From: Dillenia suffruticosa
Taxonomy: Eukaryota; Streptophyta; Magnoliopsida; Dilleniales; Dilleniaceae
DNA length: 64,000 bases
Reading direction: 5' to 3'
NCBI GenBank assembly: GCA_033439265.1
Contig: JAVTVX010000024.1
Span: forward strand, 6,982,001-7,046,000
Within the stretch, counting starts at the first letter, position 1; every line of letters starts with the position of its first letter. The translations under genes were made by a program, and so were the position numbers. This document shows positions 43,665-55,199 of the stretch, one piece after another. Below the pieces are notes generated by a model. It saw nothing but the letters and a program-made list of their open reading frames with translations. It searched no databases and was not told where the DNA came from.

Positions 43665-44548
43665 TGTTAAAATCAAATTTGACTTTACAATTAAACTGCC
43701 CTTCTAGTTTGAACGGAAAACTGGAGATGTTGTGTTCGTTGGACTGTCTTCGATGATGAGACTTGTAAAAACTCGCTGGAGGTGATTTCGACGGAAGAAT
43801 TTCTAACGTTCAGGTTAGAAAAAACAATAAAAAGAAATAAAAGACTAAAAATGTCTGAACCGTCTCTATGTGTTATATGTAGAATCTAAAGTAATGTGTG
43901 TGTACCTAGTGAGTTGACTTTGCATAGTATATATAGTTTTCTATATATTAAGAGACATAAAAATTCTACTTATTTTATGGAGAGATCGTTGAAAATTTTT
44001 CAAAATTATAGAAATCATAGTTATGGATTTCTTATAGATTCAGAATCTTCTGAAATAAGAAAATTTTAGTTGCTGCTACAGAGATTCGAGAAAGTCTGAA
44101 TTGTTAAGGAATTTACTTCATTTATCAGGAGAAATCACAATAGATTCGTATCGAATTAAGAAAATTTTAAACTTATTAAATATTTTTTCTTTATTGGATA
44201 ATTACGACTTCAACCTATCGTGTATTGGGAATTACTTCTATAGCGATTGAAGGGACTGAGAGATTGGAAGGTTGAGAGGTCAAAGGGTCGAGTAAGCAAA
44301 ACATGCCGAAAAAGAATAATCATGCAACGTGTGAAGAGAATTAAGGTACCGACTGAGAGGATTTTATCGAGTGGTGGTTTAGAGGAGTATACGAGAGTTT
44401 TCGACTAAAAAAGCATTTCATCGATAACATTAGATTAAAAGAGAGAGTTTGACCAAATAGAGACCAAAGGTATTAGAGTGTTCACTAAGAGACTACTTAA
44501 TGATATGTGAGTTTTACGATTACGGACCTATAAGAGCATTAATCATCA
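43665..44548 (-). mobile_element. Solo LTR related to elements A and B
   Basis: In the same literal order as the LTRs of element B it shows gttggactgtcttcgatgatg, then acttgtaaaaactcgctgga, then ctaacgttcaggttagaaaa. It closes with ttacgattacggacctataa and atcatca, matching the inner end of the B LTR. Ends are TG...CA on the minus strand. No internal region follows on either side. The left end lies in a (TTG)n run, so a target duplication cannot be judged. At about 880 bp it is longer than the A and B LTRs and is probably a sister subfamily. Confidence 0.5.
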
Positions 44549-46049
44549 ATTATTATTATTATTATTATTACTATTTATAAATTATAAAATTTGCCCCTGC
44601 CACGTGCAAGGAACATGAAAACGACTTGGACGGAGAGGAGGGCATTCCAAAAATTGGCCATTTAAGGGAGGTTATTGAAAATATTAAAGGTTCAAGCGCC
44701 TATTCATAAAAACATGAAAGTTTATGAGTAATTTTGTATTTTTATTAAAAGAAAAAAAGCATGCAATCAATATAGTGGAACCGAATAAAAGAGAATTTTA
44801 ATTGATAAACGAGATTCATTAATTCATAATTTTGGGACAACTGAGTTCACCTAATTTCAATGACTCGAAATTAAATGCTTTAACAAGTGTTCTTGAATCA
44901 AAAATTTCAATTTACTATTATTATTATTTTTAGTGGTTGGGGCTTAGCCTGATGAATTTTCATAATATTAATTTAATTGTGCCCGGCATAGATACTTGGG
45001 GACAATTACCAAAAAAGGAGGGTAGGCTGATCTCAGCCCCATGCATCGAAATTCAATGTTTCCATGTGAGCTCACGAGAAGCAATTCAGGGCAAAAATGA
45101 AAAGATCGATGCGAGAACGGTGACGAGCAAGGTGATGAAGTCCCTTTGTCGTAATTTTAGCCAATGTCCGAGGTCATTGTCTAGTAGAATAAAAGCAAAA
45201 ATCCAGTTTTGTCCAATTCAGAAAACTTTGAACAGGCGTTGGGTTTGCATGAGAAATTACACTTTCAACCTTCGGGGTGTTTCCTTCGATGGAGTCAAAA
45301 AATGGATTTGATTGGGCGTGTGAAACTATCCCAAAAAAAAAAAAAAAAAAAAAGCAAAAATCAATAAACTAGGGTCTACATCATTGTTATCATGCAATCC
45401 TCTGAAATCAATAAACAGCTGTGGGACCTTTTAGCTTCTACTTGGATTTATGTGCGGCCATGGGGTATCCGTTACTATTACTATTTTGCCCTTTTCTATT
45501 CAACCTTTTCTTCACTTCTATTGTCTGTATTAACTTTGTTTGCCTTTTTCTTCTTGCTTTCTTTAAACCCCCCCCCCCCCCCCCTCTCTCGTCTCTTTCT
45601 TTGTTATCGTTCTGTTGTTCAAAGCCCTTGTTCTTTGTTTTGGTCTTTGTTTGTTTTAAAATGACTCCTCGACTTGAAAAGTCAATATATTTGTCATCTC
45701 CTGAGAAGATCATTGTCCAAAAGGATTCATGGTAGCAATTTAAGAAATATCAATATTAATGTAATTATCATTATAATTAGTTTCATCAAAGTTTGATGAC
45801 GCTTTTAGGGGAATTTCATGTGAATGCCCGTTAAAACGTGCCTTGTCCTCCACCAAAATATATGTAGGAAAGTTGTTTTTATTTTTATTATTATTATTAT
45901 TAAGAAAATTGTTGGCCTGCAAAGATTTCTTTTAATTTACAAGGAGGATAAAAAGGTGATATCGGGAGAGAGTATAATAATTCAATATAAAATTTTAATT
46001 TTAAATATATGTGCCCAAAAAATAAAAGAAGAATCGACAATTTATAGAG
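44549..46049. other. Intergenic DNA with homopolymer runs
   Basis: No recognisable gene. An A run lies at about 45331-45352 and a C run of about 17 at 45568-45584. Trinucleotide (ATT) runs lie near 44549-44572 and 45885-45902. The 124-codon frame at 44937-45311 shows no similarity I recognise. Confidence 0.5.
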
Positions 46050-48090
46050 TAAAGAGTATAGAGTAAAGAGTTAAGTGATAGAATACAGAAGAGAAAAAAG
46101 TAGTAACATTTAAATACAAGTTAATTCAAGTAACTTTCTGATCTACTTGTGATGATTTAGAAATTACATGGATAGAAATGTCTGATAATATTAAAAATTT
46201 AGGTAAAAGAATTTTTGTCGTATCTAGGAATCACATACCAATAGACAAGGAGTTATAATAGTGGAATGAAAAAATTCAAATTGTTATACGAACTCAAGGA
46301 AGGTGTTATAAAAATCGTAAAAGTAAGAGAGATAGCGAAACGTTTAAAAAGTACAAAATTGAAAAAAAATATAAAAAAATTTATTTACGAATAAAAAAAT
46401 AAGGTGTATAACAAATTATTTAAAAAATTAAAACTAAAAATTGAGAAAAAAAAAAAGAGATTTATAGAATTATTGAACTAAATGATAGGGATGAAAAACA
46501 TTTAAATAGTATTAGATATATTAAAAATAAAACCCATAGTATTCGTAAAAAAATTTGGGAATATACGTTAGAGAGATTATTGGATAACCTCTTTTACGAT
46601 GAATGCACAAATGGTATCGGTAATATTGTATTACATATTAAGAAGATCAATAGATATTTGAAATTAAAAATTCATTCTTATAAAATAAGAAAACAATAAA
46701 AAAATAAAGAATAATAAAGTCATACAATCTGATAGTTTCCTATTGAAATGTGAAAGTGATTGGATGAAGTTAAAATAGGAATGTTGATGGATCTTTTCAA
46801 CAAAATTTAATAAACAAAAAAATGTCCCAAATGTAGAAAGAGATAGTACAATTGTATCATAATGAAAGAATAAATATGACAAACAAAATTATTTTAATTA
46901 CAGAGAAATTAAACTCATCAGTTATAGTATGAATTTCTATGAGAGAAAAATGGAGTATAAATTAAAATTGGAAGTAAATGTATTTCAAAATCAATTCGGA
47001 TTCATGTTACGACAATTCACTGCTGAACCAATTCATTTGTTCAGACATTTTATGGAGACGTTTAGAAAACAGAGAAGAGACTTGTATATAGTATTTATTG
47101 ATATAAAAAAAAACATATAATAGGGTTTTCAGAGACATATTGTAATGGACATTAATGAAATAAATGATATTTTTGAAATATATTGATATGATAAAAAATA
47201 TTTATAAGAGAACTAAATCTAATGTAAAAATATACGGGGGTTTAAGTGATAACTTTTCAATTATATTGGCTTTCACCAAAATTTAGTATTAAGTTTTCTT
47301 CTTTTAACAATAGTGATGGATGAAATAATAAAAAAACATTCATAATAAAATATCATGATATATTTTTTTTGTAAATGATATAATATTGATCGATAAAATT
47401 AGAAAGTGTATTAGCATTAAATTAAAGTTATAGGGAGATATATTAGAATTCAAAGAATTTACATTGACTCAATAAAAAATTGAGTATATGATATATATGT
47501 TTAGTGACGGACTTCAAAATAACAAAAAATAATTAAATTAAAAGGACAAAACGAATCAAAAAGACAAAACGAATCAAAAAGTGAATATAATAGATATTTT
47601 GAATCTATTATTCAAAATAATAGCGACATAGTTGTGAGTGTGAATTTTAGGATTCAAACAGATTGAATGAAATGAAAAAATGGATCTGAAATATTTTGCA
47701 ATTGCACGATACCTGTAGTTAAGGGAAAGTTTTATAAAATCATAGTAAAACTTGTATTATTGTACAATATCAAGTGTTGAACCATTAAACAACAATACAA
47801 ATATAAAATTGTTATATTTGAAATGAAAATATTTAAATGAATGTGTGATAAAAACTAAAAAAAATAAAATTAAAATTGAAAAGGTTTGTATTAAGTTGGA
47901 AGTGAATTTAATTATAGATAAAATAAAAAAATATCATTTAACATGGTTTGAATATATATAATGAAGACTGAAAGACCACCGATTTAGTGAAATATTGAGA
48001 TAAATCATTAAAAATATAAATATAATTTATTCGTAAAAATATAAATATAAAAAATTTAATTGAAAATATGATTTTAGATAATAATAAGTA
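46050..48090 (+). pseudogene. RTE-clade LINE relic (reverse transcriptase)
   Basis: Decayed coding text of a plant RTE-type LINE in plus orientation. About 46130-46370 holds a piece before the reverse transcriptase (ITWIEMSDNIKNLGKRI, then WNEKIQ). About 46929-47120 holds the core NQFGFMLRQFTAEPIHLF followed by RRDLYIVFID, the counterpart of the family's NQFGFMPGRSTTEAIHLLR. Pieces beyond 47300 correspond to the active-site and thumb region, and LTWFEYI near 47945 to the C-terminal part. Stops are frequent, and the region is more AT-rich than a functional copy. No endonuclease domain is recognisable upstream. Confidence 0.65.
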
Positions 48091-48449
48091 ATATAAAAGA
48101 ATACGAACTAATTTAATTAATACATCATCATCGTCATCATCTATGGATATATTACTGTTATTTTTTTTATTTTATTATCTTTTAAACTTTAATTTTATAT
48201 TATTATATTATTTTATTATTTTTTTATATTAATCTTTAAATGGGTTGGATTGAAAATTTGTAATTGAGACGCAATGTAACGTAAAAGAATAAGAACTAAT
48301 TTAATTAATACATCATCATCGTCATCATCTATGGATATATTACTGTTATTTTTTTCATTTTATTATCTTTTAAACTTTAATTTTATATTATTTTATTATT
48401 TTATTATTTTAATCTTTAAATGGTTGGATTGAAAATTTGTAATTGAGCC
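48089..48449 (+). repeat. Direct duplication (~180 bp units) at the LINE 3' end
   Basis: Unit 1 (about 48089-48270) and unit 2 (about 48276-48449) are nearly the same. Both hold aagaactaatttaattaata, catcatcatcgtcatcatc, atggatatattactgttatt, a T-rich part and tggttggattgaaaatttg. The unit follows directly on the last LINE-like coding text. Confidence 0.75.
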
Positions 48450-49456
48450 TCAATTTGTTTTTTTCACTATTGTTGATAAAAAGTGTCGGGCCCCAGTAAG
48501 ATACCTCTGAGCGGTCAAGCGGACCAGTTGCATTAGGCCTTAGGTGAAAAGGCAACTTTTGTGGCTGTGGCTAATGTCTATGGCTAATCTTTGCATTTTT
48601 CACATTTGGGGAACAAAGTGGCGGCTCCTATCAGTTCAGTGCCAGCAGCCCTCGGGCAGCGGGCATGATCACCTTTCTCCGGAGTTCGTGCTTCCTACTC
48701 GTGTACTTAAGACTCTGGCATTGTGCATATCTTGCCTTGTGTGTGTCTGTGTTTTCCAACTTCTTTTGCAAATCCAAATAGTTGCAAGTGATCCTTGGCC
48801 TAGACATAGCCCCAAAAAGTCAAAAACTAGAGGCATGAGCTCAAGACAGAGGCCCCAAGGACTGGACAGCACTAAAAGAATTTAGGGTCTAGATGGTCCT
48901 CGAATGTTGTCATTGATCTGACCGCGTCCAAGGTTTTTAACCTTTCGGTTTACGCATTTACTGGAGTTGGAGGCCTGAGGAGGAGAATCACTTTTCGTGT
49001 GTTCACACTTCGAGCAAAGATTTCAAGGAATGTTGCTTATAAAATGGCTCAAACTTAAATTCTTATAATAAGAAAACCTTCGTCCTTCTTTATTTAACTT
49101 TGGCGCTGGATCATTTTCAGATACCAAACTTTTAGATTAGAAATTTCAGGGCTGGGCCTTGCCAGCTATAAAGTCCGTGTAAAGGCCCGCCGAAATGGCA
49201 CTTATCGTGCACTGCAGTTTTCTCGACTACTGCGAGTTTTAAGGCCCATTCAGATTTCTAGCCCAGCTTACTAGCTCCATATTGTGAATGTAGGTAATCT
49301 AGACCAGATTCCTTCATCTACAGACTACAACCGCACTGTTGATTATGCAACCAAATTCCGTGCAACTCTTTCTAAACAAGATTTAAGATTTGATGTAAAG
49401 AAAAAGCTGTTTGAAGTTTTGATTATGCTGTACAATGCAGCTGTATCTTGTAAGTT
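48450..49456. other. Less AT-rich stretch of unknown nature
   Basis: This kilobase differs in composition from its AT-rich neighbours. Open frames of 113 and 74 codons exist, but I recognise no protein. The motifs gggctgggcc (about 49150) and aaggcccatt (about 49241) resemble the GGCCCA (site II) elements found in promoters of growth-related plant genes. No gene with clear coding text follows before the MITE at 49457. Confidence 0.35.
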
Positions 49457-49872
49457 TAGGGTGTATTCAAGTCAAGTCGATTCTGAATACCTCTATACTC
49501 AAACTTGAATTGTTTAATAGTATTCGAACTCGATAAGTAATAATAATATGACTTAAACTCGATTTGTTTATAATTTAATGAATTCGAAATCGATTCTCGA
49601 AAATTCAATTTTATTATTTCATAAAACTTCATTAGCATATTCAATTTAATTTAATTTTTTATATTATAATAATATATAGTTATATTATAATAATATATAT
49701 TTATATTATAATATATATTAATATACGTTATTGAGTTGTTCGATTAGCTTTTGAATTTAAAATTTTATTATTCGAATTCGACTCTAGTTCGATCAAAATC
49801 GAGTCCAGCCGAGCTTTTGACCGAATGGCTCTCGAGCGACTCAAACTCGACTCAATTTGTATAACAGCCCTA
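49457..49872. mobile_element. MITE candidate, hAT type
   Basis: It starts TAGGGTGTATTCAAGTCAAG and ends AACAGCCCTA. The inverted end reads TAGGGCTGTTATACAAATTG, an imperfect terminal inverted repeat. Flanks tgtaagtt and tgttaatt agree at six of eight positions, which fits an aged 8-bp hAT duplication. The interior is AT-rich with cgaactcgat and cgactctagttcg strings and no ORF. Length about 416 bp. Confidence 0.5.
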
Positions 49873-49982
49873 TGTTAATTGCTGTTGGTATATACAGTTT
49901 GTTATTTTGGCCCAATTTTATAGATCGATTCTTCAGTTTGCGTGGGATCTCCACAGGAGGCCTGAACAGTAGGTGTTGCCTG

Positions 49983-50765
49983 GGCTTTTTTATAAAATTG
50001 GGTCCTTTTGCAAAAAAATTATCAAAATAGGGTTTTTTTTTTTTTTTGTCCTTCCAATTCTCAAGGAGTCGAGATCACAGATCTCGCTGATCTCCCTTTC
50101 AAAGCGAGATCCTTTCTCTTTTTTTTTGAAAAAGATAAAATTATTATTAAAATATTAATCATGTTAACCAATATTATTAAAAATAATTAAAAAATTAATC
50201 AATAATTAAAAATTGTAAAAAAATTAATTAAAATTAAAAAAATTATTAATTAAAAAGCAAACATATAATTATAAAAATTATTATTAATTTTTAATTAAAA
50301 AAGAAAACATAATCAATAAATTTAAAAAAATTATTAAAAATTTAATAAATAATTAACCAATAATTAAAAAATAATCAATAATTAGCCAATAATTAATAAA
50401 AATTAATAATTAAAAAAATTGTTACAAAAATAATTAAAATTAAAAAATTATTAATTAAAAAATACATATAATTAATAAAAATTATTATAAATTTTTCAAT
50501 TAAAAACAGGAAAACGTAATCAACAAATTTTTATTAATAAAAAATTAATAAAATTAATAAAAGATTAACAAAATTAAGAAAAATAAATAAAATTAATTAA
50601 ATTAAATCAATAAATTTTAATCAAAAATTAAAAAATTAATAAAAATAAATTAATAAAATTTTAATAAAAAATTAACCAATAATTAAAAAACATATAATTT
50701 ATACAAAATTAATAATTAACCAATAATTAATAAAAACATATAATTAATCCTTCAATTATTTTTTG
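49983..50765 (+). repeat. AT-rich repeat element, copy 1
   Basis: It begins ggcttttttataaaattggg and passes a T run. A GC-richer part follows (gagtcgagatcacagatctc) with a hairpin (gatctcgct at 50080-50088 and agcgagatc at 50103-50111). About 600 bp built from aattaattaaaaat- and ccaataatta-type words comes next, ending near acatataattaatccttcaa. The same order occurs inverted at 58840-59761. It has no ORF of its own. Confidence 0.6.
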
Positions 50766-51039
50766 AAAGAAAACATAAAATTAATTATCCAATAATGTCT
50801 TGTAATTTTTAGATCCTGAATATTCGGTTGAATTCAATTCAAACACATACAAAAATATATTCTTTATATTTTTAGTGCCAAACAAAGTTCTTCCTTATAT
50901 TTGTTGCCTCTACCCCCACACATATCGGAAGCAATGAAAGCAACAAAAAAATCTTAATATTCTTAGTGGTAAGCAATTTTAACATAACGGGAGTTTTTTT
51001 TTTTTTTGGTAAGCTAGAGAGTAAAGGGAACTACAAGGG

Positions 51040-54000
51040 TAAGCCGAAACCTCTAGAAATATCCAGCGTGGAAACTAACTTAGACCTTAGGGACTTGACA
51101 CCTAACATGTCATCTTGAAGAAGACTTTGCAAGGAGGCCTGGAGCATAGCAAATTCATGAAAACCTGAGCTACATTCATTGCCAAGAGCAGTGAGATGAT
51201 CGCGCACTTGTTGCTCTCTCTCAACGTGTGGCAGATATCGATAACATTAACCTCCTTCATTAGCTCCTGACAATCCTTAACTATATCTCCTAGAGGGTGG
51301 CTGATTGAAGTTCCCTCTATGAGCATGTTTCGGAGAACAAAAAATCCACCTCCAATTCAATGCATTTTAAACCTTTCTTGATCGCAAGAATCTGACTCCC
51401 CAGATTTCAGCATTGATAACTCACCATCTTCCCACATTAGTAGTAAAGCCCACAATCCATTCACCTTTGTCATTTCTCAAAAGGCCCCCAGCTGCACACA
51501 GCCTTCCATTGTGACTGAGCCATTAGTGTTAAGTTTCAGGTTGTTAGCTTTAGGAGGGAGCCAGCTAATTTACTCTTTTTCACAAGAGTTCCTCTTTAAG
51601 ATTTTGTAGATGGTAGACTTAATCTCCATACTAAGATTTACAGCCCACCTAGTAACCTTCAAAACAGACATGTTCTCCTTCTAAAAAATGCGCCTACATC
51701 GAGCTTTCCAAAGAATCCCGACAGTAGCTATGAAAGAGATTTTTTCTACATGAACCGTTCCCTTATGAAGGCCTTTGGTGCCACTCTTGATCCATTTGAA
51801 CACATCCTCACACCAAAACTGTCCACTGCTTCCACCCCTGGGAGAACAAGACTCCAAACTTCTTTAGCATAACTGCAGTCTCTAAGATAGTGAGGGATGG
51901 TCTCTTTCCTTCCTTTATAGTGAATACAGTCCTCCTCCGATGTGAAGTGTCTCTTCTTCCTCTTAACATTGGTCATGATTTTATTGCTAGTAGCTAGGCA
52001 CAAGAAGAATTTGATTCTCTCATGGCAAGCAGCCTTCCAGATCCAATCCCAGTCTTCCTTCTCCTGGTTTCCTCTATCTTTTCGAGAGAGACAACACCTA
52101 TACGCTGAGGCAACTATGAAACTCTGATCCCCACTTCCATCCCAACCAAAATCATCAACTACATTGTGATGCCTGGGAATCATGACACTTCTAATTTGAT
52201 CAATTTTCTCAACCAGAAGGCAGGCTTGAAGCTCTTCCAATTTCCAAACTCTATTGTTGGAAATGAAATGCTTAACTTTGACATCAACCGGGGTTGTATT
52301 GGAGGAGGCTATAATCCCATTGATCAGAGGTTCCTTTCCAATCCAAAGGTCGTGCCAAAACCTTATCTTACTCACATCTCCAACCTTCCATCTCATACTT
52401 TTAGTCCGGAGATGTTTGCTTTTAATAATCCATTTCCAAACCACTGATGCCCCAGACTTGTAACTATGATTGAGCAAATCTCCATCATTGAGGTATTTGC
52501 TCCTCAGCACTTTGCACCAAAGGCTCTCATCACCCTTAATCAACTTTCATCCTAGTTTGACCATAAAAGCCAAATTAGAATCTCTTGTAGCTCTCAGACC
52601 CAAACCACCATCACTTTTAGAATTGCAAACTTTCTCCTAATTAACTAGATGGGCCTTCTTGCGATTCCCAGACCAGTCCCACAGAAAATCTCAGTTAATC
52701 TGATATAGTCTCTTACATATAGACTCAGGAAGCCAGATGGATTGCATGGTGTACAGAGGGAAGGCCGCATTTACCAATTGAATCAACACCTTCCTTCCAG
52801 CAGGATTGAGCAACTTGGCTTTCCAGTCTTCAAGTCTTCTCTGCACCTTTTCAACTAAGAAGTCAAAAGATTGGTTATTCACTCTTTGGTGAATAATAGG
52901 AGTACCAAGATACTTCCCCAGATCAGAGGTGATGGCAAATTTGCTTATAGCCGTGAGGGAGTCCTTGATGGTCCAAGGAACTTTTGGAGAGAATCAAAGT
53001 TTGGACTTGTTGGAATTAATGGACAGCCCACTCTCTACAGCAAAATACTTTAAGCATTCCAGAATGGTGCTCATATTGAGGTGGTCTACCCTGGCAAACA
53101 GAAGGAGATCATCAGCATAGAATAAATGAGAGATTGTTGGGCCTCTTTTACTGACTTTGTAAGGATGCCAAGAGCCTCTTCTGACTCTTTCTTGTATCAT
53201 GTAAGCTAATCGTTCCATCATAAGGATGAAGAGATAGGGGAAAGAGGGTCTCTCTGTCTTAATCCTCGACCAGGCTTGAAAGAAGGGAGAGTTTCGTCAT
53301 CCCACAGCAAAGAAATGTTGCCTACAGAAACTGAGAACATGATAAGCTTGAATAACTCGTGAGGTAGGTTGAAGTCCACTAACACATGACCCAGGTACTC
53401 TCAACTAACACTATCGTAAGCCTTCCTTCGATCAACCTTAAGGATCATGGACTGATTTTTGCATCTAGAGGTCCTTAAAGAATGAACAACGTCTTGCGTG
53501 ATTACCATATTGTCTAAGGTGCCTCTGTTTGGAAGGAAACTGCTTTGATGATCTCCAACTAAATTCTGCAAAAGAGGCCATAATCTTTGGATAATGACCT
53601 TGGAAAGAACTTTGTAAGAGGAGTTTAAAAGACTGATAGGTCTGAAGTCGTTCATGCACTCCGGATTGGGCTGTTTGGGGATTAGAACCAACAGAGCATT
53701 TGAGAGCTCAGGCAAAAAATAACCATCTCTGAAGGCTCGTTTAACAAAATTTCAAAGGGAAATCTTGACAATATTCCAATGTTGTTGAAAGAAAACTGCT
53801 TGAATTCCATCTGGCCCAGGGGCTTTCGACCCCTTCATAGAGAAAAGCGCAACTTTGATTTCCTCCTCGTCTATTATTTTGATAGAACTGATTTTGTCCT
53901 CTTCTCTTAACTTCTTCTACAATCTAAAATACCTGTCACTAGTAGACTCCACTGCCTTGCCCTCAAAGAGATTGTAGAAGTAGTCACACGCCATATTCTG

Positions 54001-55160
54001 CAGCCTTTCTTGGTCATAACACCATACATTATCTACTTTTAGAGCTGCTATTCTATTCTTGTTCCTTCTCACTTTAGTCTGTATGTGAAAAAATTTTGTA
54101 TTTTTATCGCCTTTGGAGAGCCAGTCTACTTTAGACTTCTGAAGCCAAAAAACTTCCTATTGTTCTAGAGTTAGGTGGTACTCTTTTAGCAATTCTTGTT
54201 TCAAGTTCTGAAGAAAATTTGAGTTACAGTATTTACCTGATCTCTGAATGTCTTGAATTCTCCTTTGAAGTTCCTTTTCCTCTTGAAAATATTCCCAAAA
54301 ACCTCACAGTTGCATATCTTCAACTCCTTGCAGGTGAGGTCAATGGACTGCACGAGGCAGTTTTCCCTACCTACCCAAGCTTCCTAAAAAATTGACTTGA
54401 AATCCGAATGATTAAGCTAAGCAACTTCCCAATGAAAAGGCTTTCTTTCTTTTCTGGGCGGGTAGGTGAGGTTGGTGGCAAGCATCACCGGGGAGTGATC
54501 TCCATGAAGCCTAGGGAGGTTTATAACTTTTAATTCAGGGAACTCCTAGATGGCTTACTGATTAGCAAACACTTTGTCAAGTCTCTACTGAAGGATAATT
54601 ATGTTGTTGTTAAATTTTGACCAAGTGAATTTGCTACCTAGAGCATCCAGGCTTGAAAGATTACAGTTGTTCCACCACTTCTGCACCCTTTAGAATCTAC
54701 TCCAGGATCTGGTGTTCTTATTACTGGTCTTCTCCGCACTACAGATGTCATTCAGGTCCCCATCACGAACCAAGATGACTGGATTCTAGAGGCCATGTCG
54801 ATCATCTCTCCCCAGAAAGTTTCTTTAGCCTACTAGTTAGGTTGGATGTAGGCAAAAGATACTAAAGTCTCCCTGTTTCTGGCACTAACTTTAGTATGGA
54901 TCATTTGGTAAGAGTGACTGATAACCTTTAACTTTACTTTATTTGGGTTCCAGTTGAGCCAAAGACCTCCCTTGTAGCTATTCGGGACCACAATAAACTC
55001 TTCTTCCCAGCCCATCCTCTTCAGGAACGAAGGACACTTCTGAGACCTGGTTTCGAGAAGGCATATCACCTCTGGCTCGTGCGTCCTAAGCAGCTCCTTA
55101 CAGGCTCTACAAAATCTATTATTTCCAACTCCTTTACAATTTCAGGCAATCATTTTGATC
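51040..55160 (-). pseudogene. LINE ORF2 (endonuclease, reverse transcriptase, zf-RVT, RNase H)
   Basis: The endonuclease starts near 55157 with NCKGVGNNRFCRACKEL and EVICLLETRSQK (55010-55060). Reverse transcriptase covers about 53900-52900, with LIPKQPNPECMNDFRPISLL, KAYDSV and the catalytic FYADD at 53108-53122. The stretch 51746-52543 is open for 265 codons: KIRFWHDLWIGKEPL precedes a zf-RVT stretch (WIWKAACHERIKFFLCLA). The RNase H tail (51102-51326) has DCQELMKEV and TLRESNKCA. Stops near 55145 and in several later places make it non-functional. The open 265-codon block suggests modest age. Confidence 0.85.
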
Positions 55161-55199
55161 TTCATTGATAACATTGGGGAGAGAAAGAGAGGAAGTGAC

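Noticed and set aside
44937-45311. 124-codon frame on the plus strand
   Set aside because: No recognisable similarity or domain. The reading is plausible but unsupported.
45392-45735. Overlapping frames across the C run near 45570
   Set aside because: Proline run from a homopolymer, with three overlapping frames all open by composition.
48544-48885. 113-codon frame with hydrophobic middle
   Set aside because: No family recognised. A membrane-like segment in one reading of a single kilobase is weak evidence.
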